Shown piece after piece: positions 1-7,972 of a stretch of DNA of 35,940 bases. Source of the DNA: an uncultured Gammaproteobacteria bacterium (lineage in GTDB: Bacteria > Pseudomonadota > Gammaproteobacteria > GCA-001735895); the NCBI GenBank assembly GCA_937894085.1, contig CALCSG010000255.1, positions 1 to 35,940 of the forward strand, read 5' to 3'. A program made the translations under genes and the position numbers. The stretch's first letter is position 1, and each line of letters begins with the position of its first letter. The notes under the pieces were generated by a model. That model saw nothing but the letters and a program-made list of their open reading frames with translations, was not told the origin of the DNA and searched no databases.

Positions 1-68
1 TAGATAAAGCTGGAAAACAAACACAGGACATAGTCCTGCACGGGAGATAGTCAAGTTTATGTCCCGAA

Positions 69-152
69 GTACATAGGCTTGAAAGTACTGTTCGGTACCT
101 TGGAATAGAAGTGGATGATGCTCTGGAAATATCTGAGTTAACAGATTGTTGA
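69..152 (+). pseudogene. Tyrosine recombinase C-terminal remnant
   Basis: The last 27 codons before the stop at 150-152 read LESTVRYLGIEVDDALEISE and then a short tail. This matches my recollection of the C-terminal end of phage-type/plasmid tyrosine recombinases, where a GHTKLESTVRYLG-like stretch carries the catalytic tyrosine. Upstream in the same frame there is a stop at 48-50 and no recognisable GH-T motif, so only a tail remains; the rest is outside the window, frameshifted or decayed. It suggests an old integration event at the left edge. The assignment rests on one short motif and could be wrong. Confidence 0.4.
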
Positions 153-173
153 TGTAATTAATCAGGAGGCGTC

Positions 174-314
174 ATGAAATGGAGCTTCCTGGTTTCTCCA
201 TACCGGACGTATGAGACAGTAAAGCTTCTGGCTTTCAGTAAAATTAACGAAATTTCAGTATATTCGATTAGGCTTAATCATGGACAAACCGGCCGTTCCT
301 GCATGTACCGGTAA
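174..314 (+). CDS. Small ORF of 46 aa with a strong ribosome binding site
   Basis: The ATG at 174 follows a perfect AGGAGG (164-169) at a short spacing and lies 21 bases after the recombinase-tail stop, as in a co-transcribed pair. The product starts MKWSFLVSPYRTYETVKLLA and ends at a TAA. It has no domain I recognise and is basic. Only the good Shine-Dalgarno and the position support it; it may be part of the same degraded mobile segment. Confidence 0.25.
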   Translation: MKWSFLVSPYRTYETVKLLAFSKINEISVYSIRLNHGQTGRSCMYR

Positions 315-361
315 TCGGTTCTTCACGGCCCTCAAGAGACATTTAGATGATAGATAACTAT

Positions 362-395
362 AAAAGTCTCCAGGCTTTTTGGCCTGGATACTTTT
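362..395. terminator. Bidirectional hairpin terminator
   Basis: AAAAGT and TCCAGGC (362-375) pair with GCCTGGA and ACTTTT (382-395), with one unpaired base on each side and a T-rich loop. The flanking A/T runs make it usable in both directions. It sits just beyond the 3' end of the minus-strand small exported protein gene. Confidence 0.55.
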
Positions 396-416
396 CTTTA
401 CAGGCTGGTGAAGTAT

Positions 417-704
417 TTATCTGGAACCAGGAAGCGGACGATGACCACCGCCTTCAGGTGCACAGGCTAAAGGTCCGTCTCTTCCTCCTGGTGGTGACAG
501 GCAACTACCTTCGACCATATCTCCTCTGGGCGAGGAAAAACTACAGGTGTCATTTGCAGCTTTGTCGGCACAGGCTTCAATAGCCTCTTCCGGTGGCCCA
601 CCTCTTCCCCCCTGTTGGGCGTAGGTTTCAGTAAACGGCATTGAGATCAGTAAAATCAAAGCTGAAGCTGTTAATACATTTTTTAAAGTATTATTTCTTA
701 ACAT
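417..704 (-). CDS. Small exported cysteine-containing protein, 95 aa
   Basis: I chose the ATG at 704 because GAGG lies about 8 bases upstream and it opens directly into a signal peptide (MLRNNTLKNV, then a hydrophobic core, then TYAQ). The longer upstream extension lacks these. The mature part starts QGGRGGPPEEAIEACADKAA and has four cysteines in a C-x6-C ... C ... C pattern within a TCSF-SPRGD-x-VEGSC-LACAPEG framework. I know similar short periplasmic proteins in marine gammaproteobacteria, but none with an assigned function. It lies 203 bases downstream of the flavoprotein gene on the same strand and shares the Gly/Pro-rich style seen in several neighbours. Function unknown. Confidence 0.7.
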   Translation of the reverse strand: MLRNNTLKNVLTASALILLISMPFTETYAQQGGRGGPPEEAIEACADKAANDTCSFSSPRGDMVEGSCLSPPGGRDGPLACAPEGGGHRPLPGSR

Positions 705-907
705 TTTTATTTCCTCGTTTCTTTTATTCAGTTTACCAAGTCTAAAGCCTAAATATGGAATGGATAAGGAGAGAAAGTGAATACAATGTGGAGTTTGTTC
801 CAGCATGATAAAACACTATCATTATTTCAGGTGAGTAGAAAAATATCGATACAGACCCTGACTATATTTAACTTACGTCAGTTAACAGCCTGCAGAAGTG
901 TCAGGCT

Positions 908-2686
908 CTACGCAGGCCAGGCGTCAAATCGCTGTTTTTCCAGTTGCATCTCACCTTTGTTACCCCGGTAAATATTGATCCACGCCTGCCAGTTCTCGTT
1001 ATCGATTTCCGGGTAATCGAGCCGGTAATGACTGCAACGACTCTCTTTACGCATCAGTGAAGCTTTTAATTTCATTTCGGCACTGATAATCATGTTTGCG
1101 GTTTCGTGAGCCAGTCTTAATTCGTGCATGTCTGCAGCTCGAAGCATCGGCAGGTGGTGATCTCTGAGTTCTTCGATATAGGCAAGTGCAGCCTTTAACA
1201 GGCTCTCTTTTTTAATATACAAAACAAAATTCGGAATCATGATGCCCTGCAATGTTTGTGTAACCCAGGCAGGTCCGAAACCAGCTTGCCTTTTCAGGGG
1301 CGCGAGGATTTCATCTTTCACCTGGTTGAGCTTTACAGGTGAAATTTTGAACATTGGTGTTTTCTGTACATAGTTTGCTGCCGCCTTTCCGGCAATAGCT
1401 CCCTGAACTGCAGATCTGGCCAGAGAGGACCCTATCTGGGTATAGATAGCACCCGCCATATAAGAGCCCAATGCATCACCTGCCGCGTACAGGCCGGGTA
1501 TGTTAGATTCACACTGATCGTTAATGGGTACCAGACCCTCGGATTTATGAATGGACATACCGGCTGAAGAACCACCTACAGGTATGCCATGCATGCCGGG
1601 AGGCCGACCACCGTCTGCAGGTCCTCCGGGCGGTGGTTCAAAACCTGCAGGCGGTTTACCTCGACCTGCAACTCGATCAGAATCACCCGGAGGTGGAGGC
1701 GGGTGGTGGGGCTGATCAAATCCTGCTGGCCTGTAAGGCCCGCCGACGGTTTTATTGCTTGCTGCCATTCCCGGTGGTCCAGCTTCAAGGGGATTACCAT
1801 TCATGTAAGCCAGGTAATTCATGTCCACACCCAGATCATGGTGAATTTCTACCCCGGTAATTCCCGGTTTACGTTCAAACATGCCATGCCAGCCATCAAA
1901 ACAGGCGGCAGCATTTTTTGCCTGACCAGGGTGTCCATCATTCCATTCCTTACCCGTTACTTTGGCTCCTATTTTATAGGCCATGACGGTACCATCATGA
2001 GTCAAATCATTGATAGGGAATCCATTCGGTTTAAAGCCTCCTGCACCAGTACACAGGATGATGCTTTTTGCGCTAAAGCTGATGACGTTTTCATTATCCA
2101 TACTAAATCCGGCGGCACCCACGATCTTGCCGTCTTCCTTGATAAGGTGTGTAATCATCACGCGTTCGATAACGGGGATATTGCGTTTCTGTAGCGGGTT
2201 ACTGAACGGCCTGTTACACAGCACAGAATCAAAGAATCCCCATTCTTTCAACTCGTTGACTCTGGCCTGTGAATGCTCGGCCATCTGTCGGGTGTAAACC
2301 GGGTTGCTGGTTCCTAATGCAGAACGCGATACCTCATTGGTAAACTCATCCAGTGTCAGTTTGGATGTTTTCGGGTTGAAAGCAAATATTCCCTTTGCAA
2401 AAGGTGTTTGCCCGGATGCACCGAGCCGTCCCTTGGAAACCATCATGACTATGGCACCGGCATCATGTGCCTTGACTGCGGCAAAAAGACCCGCCATGCC
2501 ACCACCAATGACCAGTACATCTGTTTGATGATCCTGTTTAGACAGGTTGTCAGTATCAAGAGTTACTTTATTATCTGCCCATCCATCAGCTATGCCCATC
2601 GACGTGAGAGCTGCCATACCAGCAACTCCACCCGTTAATTCTAAAAACTGGCGACCTGATAACCTGCTATTTTCTGAGTCGCTCAT
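908..2686 (-). CDS. Fumarate reductase/AprA-like FAD flavoprotein with a proline-rich insert
   Basis: 592 aa from the ATG at 2686, which has AGGAG six bases upstream and overlaps the stop of the cytochrome b gene (TGATG). The N-terminus (SRLSGRQFLELTGG, then a hydrophobic stretch) looks Tat-like but lacks a true RR pair, so export is uncertain. Residues 57-66 form the Rossmann FAD motif (VLVIGGGMAG). The C-terminal GLYAAGDALGS and the RCSHYR-DYPE-DNENW stretch are typical of the FrdA/SdhA/AprA flavoprotein superfamily. At roughly residues 313-372 (1573-1744) there is an insert very rich in Pro, Gly and His (HHPPPPPGD, PPAGFEPPPGG) just before the conserved GG-SAGMSIH motif; it is absent from the standard family fold. 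The partners suggest electrons flow between quinone/haem b, Fe-S and flavin. Substrate unknown. Confidence 0.85.
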   Translation of the reverse strand: MSDSENSRLSGRQFLELTGGVAGMAALTSMGIADGWADNKVTLDTDNLSKQDHQTDVLVIGGGMAGLFAAVKAHDAGAIVMMVSKGRLGASGQTPFAKGIFAFNPKTSKLTLDEFTNEVSRSALGTSNPVYTRQMAEHSQARVNELKEWGFFDSVLCNRPFSNPLQKRNIPVIERVMITHLIKEDGKIVGAAGFSMDNENVISFSAKSIILCTGAGGFKPNGFPINDLTHDGTVMAYKIGAKVTGKEWNDGHPGQAKNAAACFDGWHGMFERKPGITGVEIHHDLGVDMNYLAYMNGNPLEAGPPGMAASNKTVGGPYRPAGFDQPHHPPPPPGDSDRVAGRGKPPAGFEPPPGGPADGGRPPGMHGIPVGGSSAGMSIHKSEGLVPINDQCESNIPGLYAAGDALGSYMAGAIYTQIGSSLARSAVQGAIAGKAAANYVQKTPMFKISPVKLNQVKDEILAPLKRQAGFGPAWVTQTLQGIMIPNFVLYIKKESLLKAALAYIEELRDHHLPMLRAADMHELRLAHETANMIISAEMKLKASLMRKESRCSHYRLDYPEIDNENWQAWINIYRGNKGEMQLEKQRFDAWPA

Positions 2687-3351
2687 CACTTTGCTCCTAT
2701 GTGTATGACAGGGTTGACTACATAATGCCTGACCAGCATAACTGCGCCAGTCAGCGCGCAAATTATGATAAAAACGGCCATTAAATAATTGATATGACGT
2801 CCAAGTTCGATTGCATGCCAGCTTGCCAGTGAAATAAAGAGGATAGATAAGCTGCCATGAAAATACCGCCAGGCTTTATAATTCACCCCTAGCTTTTTCA
2901 CTAATCTGTAACGAAACAGGGCAGTTATCCCTAACACAAGCATTAATCCCCAGGCAATCAAACCCAGTATTACACCCGTACTTTCGAAAGTTGTGATAAT
3001 GGTGATTAATGCATCCAGTGGTTCTACACCAGCCTCAAAAAAACGGGGTAACACAATCAGCACAGGATGCAGTAAAAAAAAGGGGACGATAATGTAGCCT
3101 GTCACTTTATGCCTATTGGAAATCTGGCTTAATTTATAGAATTGCGAAATGGTTTTAACATGACGTGTCAGAAATAATTGCTGTAGTAACAAAGCAAAAG
3201 CGATAATCGTCAGTATTGAGATTGAATCTTTTAAAACTGTACGCCCTGGAGAATCTCCCGTAATAAACAGCAGCACGGGTAGTGCGATAAAAATAAGTAG
3301 CGCGCTAATGATAGTTATTTTTTTCGCAGATATAATCAAATTTAACCCCAT
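2686..3351 (-). CDS. Ferric-reductase-like transmembrane cytochrome b
   Basis: About 221 aa from ATG 3351, which overlaps the last codons of the ferredoxin gene by 10 bases and implies coupled translation. The ribosome site is weak; an in-frame ATG at 3438 exists but lies inside the ferredoxin. About six hydrophobic helices are visible. Candidate haem ligands are the histidines in NRHKVTGYIIVPFFLLHPVL and in the later WRYFHG / SWHAIELGRH stretch, which is the pattern of the ferric reductase-like transmembrane domain (PF01794 type). It would be the membrane anchor and electron-transfer subunit linking quinone or periplasmic donors to the ferredoxin and flavoprotein of the same operon. Confidence 0.75.
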   Translation of the reverse strand: MGLNLIISAKKITIISALLIFIALPVLLFITGDSPGRTVLKDSISILTIIAFALLLQQLFLTRHVKTISQFYKLSQISNRHKVTGYIIVPFFLLHPVLIVLPRFFEAGVEPLDALITIITTFESTGVILGLIAWGLMLVLGITALFRYRLVKKLGVNYKAWRYFHGSLSILFISLASWHAIELGRHINYLMAVFIIICALTGAVMLVRHYVVNPVIHIGAK

Positions 3352-3557
3352 GACACAACAACGGGTATGGTTTTTTCCGCTGAAATAATGATTGCATCCA
3401 CCGGGCAGTACAACCGGCACAGATGACAAATCTGGCAATCGGCGACATATTTAATGACCGCCTTGCCTGTGTGCGGATCAAGTCGAAGTACATCAGTCGG
3501 ACATGACTTCACGCATTCTCCGCACCCAATGCATCCATTAATACTGTGTATCGACAT
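3342..3557 (-). CDS. Ferredoxin with two [4Fe-4S] clusters
   Basis: 71 aa. Two complete cluster-binding motifs are visible, CIGCGECVKSCP and CQICHLCRLYCP. I chose ATG 3557 (MSIHSINGC) because GAGGA sits 7-8 bases before it; the in-frame ATG at 3572 is too close to that GAGG. The protein has no signal peptide, so it is cytoplasmic or exported with a partner. It is first in the operon with the cytochrome b and the flavoprotein. AprB-like or FrdB-like small Fe-S subunits play this role next to AprA/FrdA flavoproteins. Confidence 0.85.
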   Translation of the reverse strand: MSIHSINGCIGCGECVKSCPTDVLRLDPHTGKAVIKYVADCQICHLCRLYCPVDAIIISAEKTIPVVVSWG

Positions 3558-3748
3558 CGTCTTTTTCCTCATTCATTAACACAAATGATAGGAAAACAAT
3601 GTGCAGCAAATATGTAGACAACAAGTAGATAGAATGGATTATAGAACCCAGAATAATTCCTCGATTGGTATCTGGTAATTAGCCTGGTTATTAATGGGGA
3701 GTTACAATAAGTGCCTATTATTGTGAAATAAATATTGTAACTACTCAG

Positions 3749-3823
3749 CACCTCAGCCCGTGCCGGCCAAGCATCTACAAGTAACAGAACTCTGTTGCTT
3801 AGATGGCGTGGCCTCCGTGGCAT
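3749..3823 (-). pseudogene. Possible RAYT (IS200-like transposase) N-terminal remnant
   Basis: A good ribosome site (AAGGAGAACATC) precedes an ATG at 3823 whose first ten residues, MPRRPRHLSN, resemble the usual start of REP-associated tyrosine transposases (MPRRxRxxxPG...). The family HUH and catalytic tyrosine motifs do not follow. The frame continues to 3569 but soon loses any resemblance to protein. With the inverted repeat just upstream this looks like an internally deleted element. Confidence 0.35.
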
Positions 3824-3862
3824 GATGTTCTCCTTGATTGTGGCAGCTAGCTTCGTTATCTC

Positions 3863-3960
3863 GGGGTCGGAGTCGAATTATTTTACGGGTAAAGTTTGAG
3901 AGTCTAGCAATAAGGACTACCGAGCCAGGCTTTATTCAGTGGTTATTCGACTCCGACCCC
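3863..3960. repeat. 98-bp element bounded by a perfect 16-bp inverted repeat
   Basis: GGGGTCGGAGTCGAAT at 3863-3878 is exactly reverse-complemented at 3945-3960 (ATTCGACTCCGACCCC). Sequences of the type GGGGTCnGAGTnnAAT commonly flank RAYT/IS200-like genes in gammaproteobacteria, as I recall. The remainder of the 3573-4091 interval holds no gene I can support. Confidence 0.65.
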
Positions 3961-4091
3961 TGCTGAAATAAACATAATGAAATCAATTAGTTAAAAATCT
4001 GTTACTTAGAAGCGAGATTAAATATTTAGCTTGAATGTATACGGATTTGTTAGACTTTTTGATGTGTTTTGAACCTTTTAATCTATGCTCA

Positions 4092-4844
4092 TTATTTTTT
4101 TAATTGAAAGACCTGTCTTATCGTCACCACTTTTTCACCAGGGTGTTCAGGCGATAACACGGTAATTCGTTGTAAACGATCGGGTTCTGATAGCAACTTA
4201 AAACGTTGAACAACACTTTTGTCTACCCCTGTATCAAAGTTAACAACTAGCACATCATCTTCCCAGCCTGCTGTAGCAGTAACCTGGTGACTGCCACCGA
4301 TAGCAGATACAGAAGAATATCGATAGTCCGTGTAAATTACCCGGGTTCCAGTGCTTCGAGAGTATATTTCAAAAGCAGGTTCCTGATGGTTAATAACCAG
4401 TTGTGTTGACTTAAGCTCCTGTATCAGAGCCTGCATGTTCTGGTGGCGACTACTACTTCCATCTTCACCTTTGCGTCTTCCTCCAGGTCCTTTACCGCCC
4501 GCTCCTTTACCATCAGGCCGTCCACCGGGTCTCCTTTCTCCCGCATCTCTGGAACCTTTATTTTTAGCCTTTTTTGTATGATCACCAGCAGTCGATAATA
4601 CTTCCTCAGGATCATCACTTGCTTCAGGATCGAATACCCAGGTTCCGGAAAAATCCGCTTTGTTTTCGTCATTTAGCGGATTTAAAATATCTGGAGTTAG
4701 GCGAAGATCAAGATATTCCAACCTGCCTGAATCAGTTGATGGAGGATTCATTTGATCAGCATAAACTGAATCAGTGAATACAATGACCAGTGATGTTATG
4801 GCCAGCGATACTATTTTTGGAATACCTGAGAAATGCCTGTTCAC
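4092..4844 (-). CDS. Exported protein with Gly/Arg/Lys-rich linker, 250 aa
   Basis: Residues 1-29 form a signal peptide (MNRHFSG, hydrophobic core, SVYADQ). Next comes a segment ending in FSGTWVFDPEASDD, a motif typical of secreted proteins of unknown function. A low-complexity basic linker follows at about residues 90-130 (RRPGGRPDGKGAGGKGPGG), then a beta-rich C-terminal domain. It starts 26 bases after the TPR gene and is the last gene of the seven-gene minus-strand run. No catalytic motif is visible. I do not recognise a named family. Confidence 0.7.
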   Translation of the reverse strand: MNRHFSGIPKIVSLAITSLVIVFTDSVYADQMNPPSTDSGRLEYLDLRLTPDILNPLNDENKADFSGTWVFDPEASDDPEEVLSTAGDHTKKAKNKGSRDAGERRPGGRPDGKGAGGKGPGGRRKGEDGSSSRHQNMQALIQELKSTQLVINHQEPAFEIYSRSTGTRVIYTDYRYSSVSAIGGSHQVTATAGWEDDVLVVNFDTGVDKSVVQRFKLLSEPDRLQRITVLSPEHPGEKVVTIRQVFQLKK

Positions 4845-4870
4845 TTTAGTTTCACCTGATCGGTAAGTCG

Positions 4871-5722
4871 TTATTGTAAAGTAACACCAGCAGCGTCTAG
4901 CTGACTACGGGTTCGTTTGATTTCACCAAGATTGCGCTTAACATAGGCTATTAAGTCAGCATTATTTTTTTCCTCTGGTTGAAGCATAGATAAAGCGCTA
5001 CTCAACTGATCTTCTGCCTTTTCTAATTCCTTTTGCAGCGCATTAATGATGCCTAATTTGATGAGATTTTTTGCGATATCTGGGTGCGTTTCACCCAAAG
5101 TCTGGTAACGCACCTGGAGAGTCTGCTGAAGCTCTTTCTGTGCATTCTGATACTGCCCTTTTACTGTGTAAATAATGGCTAGATTATCTTGCAGGTTGAG
5201 TAGTTGCTGAGGCTTAAACTCAGGCAACTGTTGAACCTGTTGCATGGCCTTTAAGATCAGTTTTTCCGCCTGCCCATAGTTTTTCTGATCATAAGCAAAT
5301 TGTGCCGCCATCTTTAGATAGACGATGTTGTCAGGTTGTAACTGTAACGCCTCTCCCATAAAGGATTCGGCAAGAGTCCACTTTTGCTGCTCGGCATAGT
5401 ATTGCGCCAGTCGGATGGCCGCCTCTGCTGCCTGTTTTATGCCTTTATCATGCAGTGCTTCCAGCTTCGACGGGTATTGATCGTCGACTTTTATGTTGCT
5501 GGCTTTTACTGGCTTTAAGTTCTGCACTCTTGCTTGCTGGTGCGCAGAGTATAATTGCTTCAGTCGAGATGATGGTTCTGTTGCTTGATTAGTCTGATAA
5601 TCCACTGGCCTGGCAAGCGGCATATCTGTCGTTTTTGCTGAAGTTTCTGCTGATATCAATGCCGAGACAATCAACGTTATCGTTACCAGCCCCCGGGATA
5701 TTCCAGCTCGATCGTTTATCAT
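4871..5722 (-). CDS. Exported TPR-repeat protein
   Basis: 283 aa with an N-terminal hydrophobic segment (residues 11-28, ending AETSAKT), so probably periplasmic. Residues about 95-265 are tetratricopeptide-like helical pairs: AAEAAIRLAQYYAEQQKWTL, AQFAYDQKNYGQAEKLILKA, NLAIIYTVKGQYQNAQKELQ and HPDIAKNLIKLGIINALQKE. It is very likely a protein-protein scaffold. It lies 120 bases downstream of the response regulator and 26 bases upstream of the Gly/Arg-rich exported protein, so it is probably part of the same regulon. Confidence 0.75.
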   Translation of the reverse strand: MINDRAGISRGLVTITLIVSALISAETSAKTTDMPLARPVDYQTNQATEPSSRLKQLYSAHQQARVQNLKPVKASNIKVDDQYPSKLEALHDKGIKQAAEAAIRLAQYYAEQQKWTLAESFMGEALQLQPDNIVYLKMAAQFAYDQKNYGQAEKLILKAMQQVQQLPEFKPQQLLNLQDNLAIIYTVKGQYQNAQKELQQTLQVRYQTLGETHPDIAKNLIKLGIINALQKELEKAEDQLSSALSMLQPEEKNNADLIAYVKRNLGEIKRTRSQLDAAGVTLQ

Positions 5723-5842
5723 TGCGTTCAGTCCTCTATGCTGCTGTATTAAAGAGGAACCATATTGAAGCTTTAATGAGGAACAAAGATGGAATGAATG
5801 TGGAGATAATCAGCAGTGAGTTACTGTACGGGTTGAATAAGT

Positions 5843-6541
5843 CTACCCCGGCTCTTCGAACTTATACCCTACACCGTATACTGACTTGATAATTTCTGGG
5901 TCACTGTGTAATTCAGCGATTTTTTTACGCAGGTTTTTTACATGACTATCGATAGTGCGATCGGTCACCACTCGATGATCGTCATACAGGTTATCCATCA
6001 ACTGTGTTCTGGAAAAAATTCGTCCTGGCTGGCTCACTAAAGTCGTTAAGAGGCGAAATTCGACCAGCGTTAAATCTAGCGCATTTTCGTAGACAGTTGC
6101 CTGCATCCGTTCAGCATCCAGTTCAATCACCCGACTTGCAGGGTGGTGAGATTGTTGTCTAGAAGCCAGGGTGCGGAACAATGCCTTGATTCGAGCCATC
6201 ACCTCACGTGGACTAAACGGTTTACAGATGTAATCATTGGCTCCAATTTCCAGTCCCAACACGCGATCAATCTCCTCAACTCGTGCGGTCACCATGATGA
6301 TCGGCACATCGCTAAAACTTCTCACCTCCTGGCAGATGCTGATACCGTCTTTACCGGGTAGCATCAGATCCAGTAAGATGAGATCCGGGTTGTGCTGCTG
6401 AACCCAGTTAACTACCTCTTCTCCATGATCAATCCAGTGTGAGTTATAGCCATTACTCTGCAGATAGTCGAGTAACAACTGTGCAATCCTGGCTTCATCC
6501 TCCACGACCAGTACGGTTCTTTTTGACGCTGTTGTATTCAT
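5843..6541 (-). CDS. OmpR/BaeR-family response regulator
   Basis: 232 aa. The receiver domain has acidic residues E14-D15, the phospho-acceptor D58 (LILLDLMLPGKDG), T85 and K107 (CKPFSPREV). The C-terminal winged helix (LTLVEFRLLTTLVSQPGRIFSR ... DRTIDSHVKNLRKKI ... VYGVGYKFE) is the OmpR/PhoB DNA-binding domain, closest in feel to BaeR. It starts three bases after the stop of the BaeS-like kinase gene, so the pair is co-transcribed. All key residues are intact, unlike its partner. Confidence 0.9.
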   Translation of the reverse strand: MNTTASKRTVLVVEDEARIAQLLLDYLQSNGYNSHWIDHGEEVVNWVQQHNPDLILLDLMLPGKDGISICQEVRSFSDVPIIMVTARVEEIDRVLGLEIGANDYICKPFSPREVMARIKALFRTLASRQQSHHPASRVIELDAERMQATVYENALDLTLVEFRLLTTLVSQPGRIFSRTQLMDNLYDDHRVVTDRTIDSHVKNLRKKIAELHSDPEIIKSVYGVGYKFEEPG

Positions 6542-6544
6542 ATT

Positions 6545-7972
6545 CTAATGTTTATGTTTAATCGGCAACTGTAAACTGATTTTTAATCCACCCAGCACAG
6601 ATGCTTCAGCAGATAATTCTCCACCATGCGCCCTGGCAATGCTGTGTACAATAGATAAACCCAGCCCTGTCCCTCCAAACTCCCGACTACGTGAACGGTT
6701 TACCCGAAAAAGTCTTTCAAAAATATGGGGAATAAATTCTGCAGGAACTCCGGGAGCACTGTCTTCAATATGTATGATCAGTGCGGCCCCTGTTTCACAG
6801 GTCACCTTTACCCTGCCACCGTTATCAGTATAACGTAAACTATTTTCCAGCAGGTTGTTGAAGAGCTGAACCAGGCGATGTCGGTCAGCAATAATCTTTA
6901 GCCCATCCTGCTCACAATCCACTGATAATTTCATCTGTTTCCGTTGCATGGGTATCCTGTAACCCTCGAGTACACCATGCAACAGTTTAAAAATATCGAT
7001 CTCATCCATTTCATAGGAGAGAGACCCCTGATCAGATTGCGACAGCAGGTAGAGATCTTCAACCAGTCGTTTGAGCTGCTTAACCTCTAATGACAGTGAC
7101 TGTATTGACTCCGTATTTAATGGGCGGATTCCATCTTCCATGGCTTCCAGCTCACCGGTAAGTACCGTTAACGGGGTGCGCAATTCGTGTGAAATATCTG
7201 CAATCCACTGTTGACGGGCAGTCTGATTCTGTTCCAGAGTTTCAGCCAGTTTATTTAAATCAGCCGCCAGGTAACCCAGTTCATCCCGGCTATTAATTGC
7301 AATGCGAGTGTCAAACTGCCCAAAGGTCAATTGACGAGCCATCCCTGCCAGCCTCGAAATTGGCCGGTTAAAAAGTCGAGCCAGCAATAGTGAAGCAATA
7401 ACGGCAATCAGTAATGATAACAGAGCAGTCAGTAACAGGTCTTCAAGCTGTTGTTCTGCAAACTGGATATCCAGTTGACTGCGGATAGTTTTAAAGTTCT
7501 GTATGACGAGATAACCAACCACCATCCCATTCAGTTCAATAGAGAGCAGGTGCTGATCCTTCCTCGGCGGAGGACCAATGACAGCTGCATGTTGCTGGTC
7601 GAGCAATCCAATTCGCTCCAGCATAAAAGGAGCCGGTGGTGGTGGAGGATGTCCCGGAGGAGGAAATTCATGCCACCCGAGATCCGCAGGTAGCTCCCCT
7701 GGGTGAAATGGGTCATGCCCTGCAAATTCAGTAACATCCCCTGTTGGTGGTGGAGGCCTACGCTGAGGCGGCCTGTCAGAGGGACCAAAATCTGCAGGGC
7801 CAACAGCATTTCCATCCGGATCATGCCCTTCAAACTCAGGAATGTCAGCCCCAGGCGGTGGAGGCCTACGATGAGGCTGTCTATCAGGAGGACTGGAATC
7901 TGGAGGGCCAACAGCACTTCCATCCGGATCATGCCCTTCAAATCCAGCAATATCAGTCCCTGGCGGTGGAGG
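6545..7972 (-). pseudogene. BaeS-like sensor histidine kinase, C-terminal part after a frameshift
   Basis: This frame carries the proline-rich repeats, a second transmembrane helix (LLSLLIAVIASLLLARLF), HAMP, the BaeS hallmark H-box (QWIADISHELRTPLTVLTGE) and a complete HATPase domain with the GTGLGLSIV box. It joins the N-terminal part (7953-8240) if one base is removed from the C8 tract at 7971-7978: the sequence then reads ELAPPPPPGTDIAGFEGHD without a break. A truncated version could start at the ATG at 7624, which would lack the first membrane helix and the repeats. Whether the break is biological, phase-variable or a sequencing error cannot be told here. Confidence 0.85.
7757..7972 (-). 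repeat. Two 108-bp tandem repeats coding a 36-residue proline-rich unit
   Basis: Copy A (7972-7865) and copy B (7864-7757) are 108 bp each and nearly identical; a third, diverged unit continues to about 7650. The encoded unit runs PPPPG-x-DI-x-x-FEGHDPDG-x-AVGP, then SPPDRQPHRR or a variant. It lies in the periplasmic sensor region between the two membrane helices of the kinase. The HDPDG core could bind metal, but that is a guess. Confidence 0.85.

Noticed and set aside
777-971. 64-codon plus-strand frame upstream of the flavoprotein 3' end
   Set aside because: It overlaps the flavoprotein gene end and the promoter region of the small exported protein, with no ribosome site and no protein-like composition.
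1589-2194. 201-codon plus-strand frame inside the flavoprotein gene
   Set aside because: It is antisense to a clear FAD flavoprotein, has no ribosome site and no recognisable motif.
7757-7972. CRISPR-like direct repeats
   Set aside because: The 108-bp units are contiguous without spacers and code for in-frame protein repeats.
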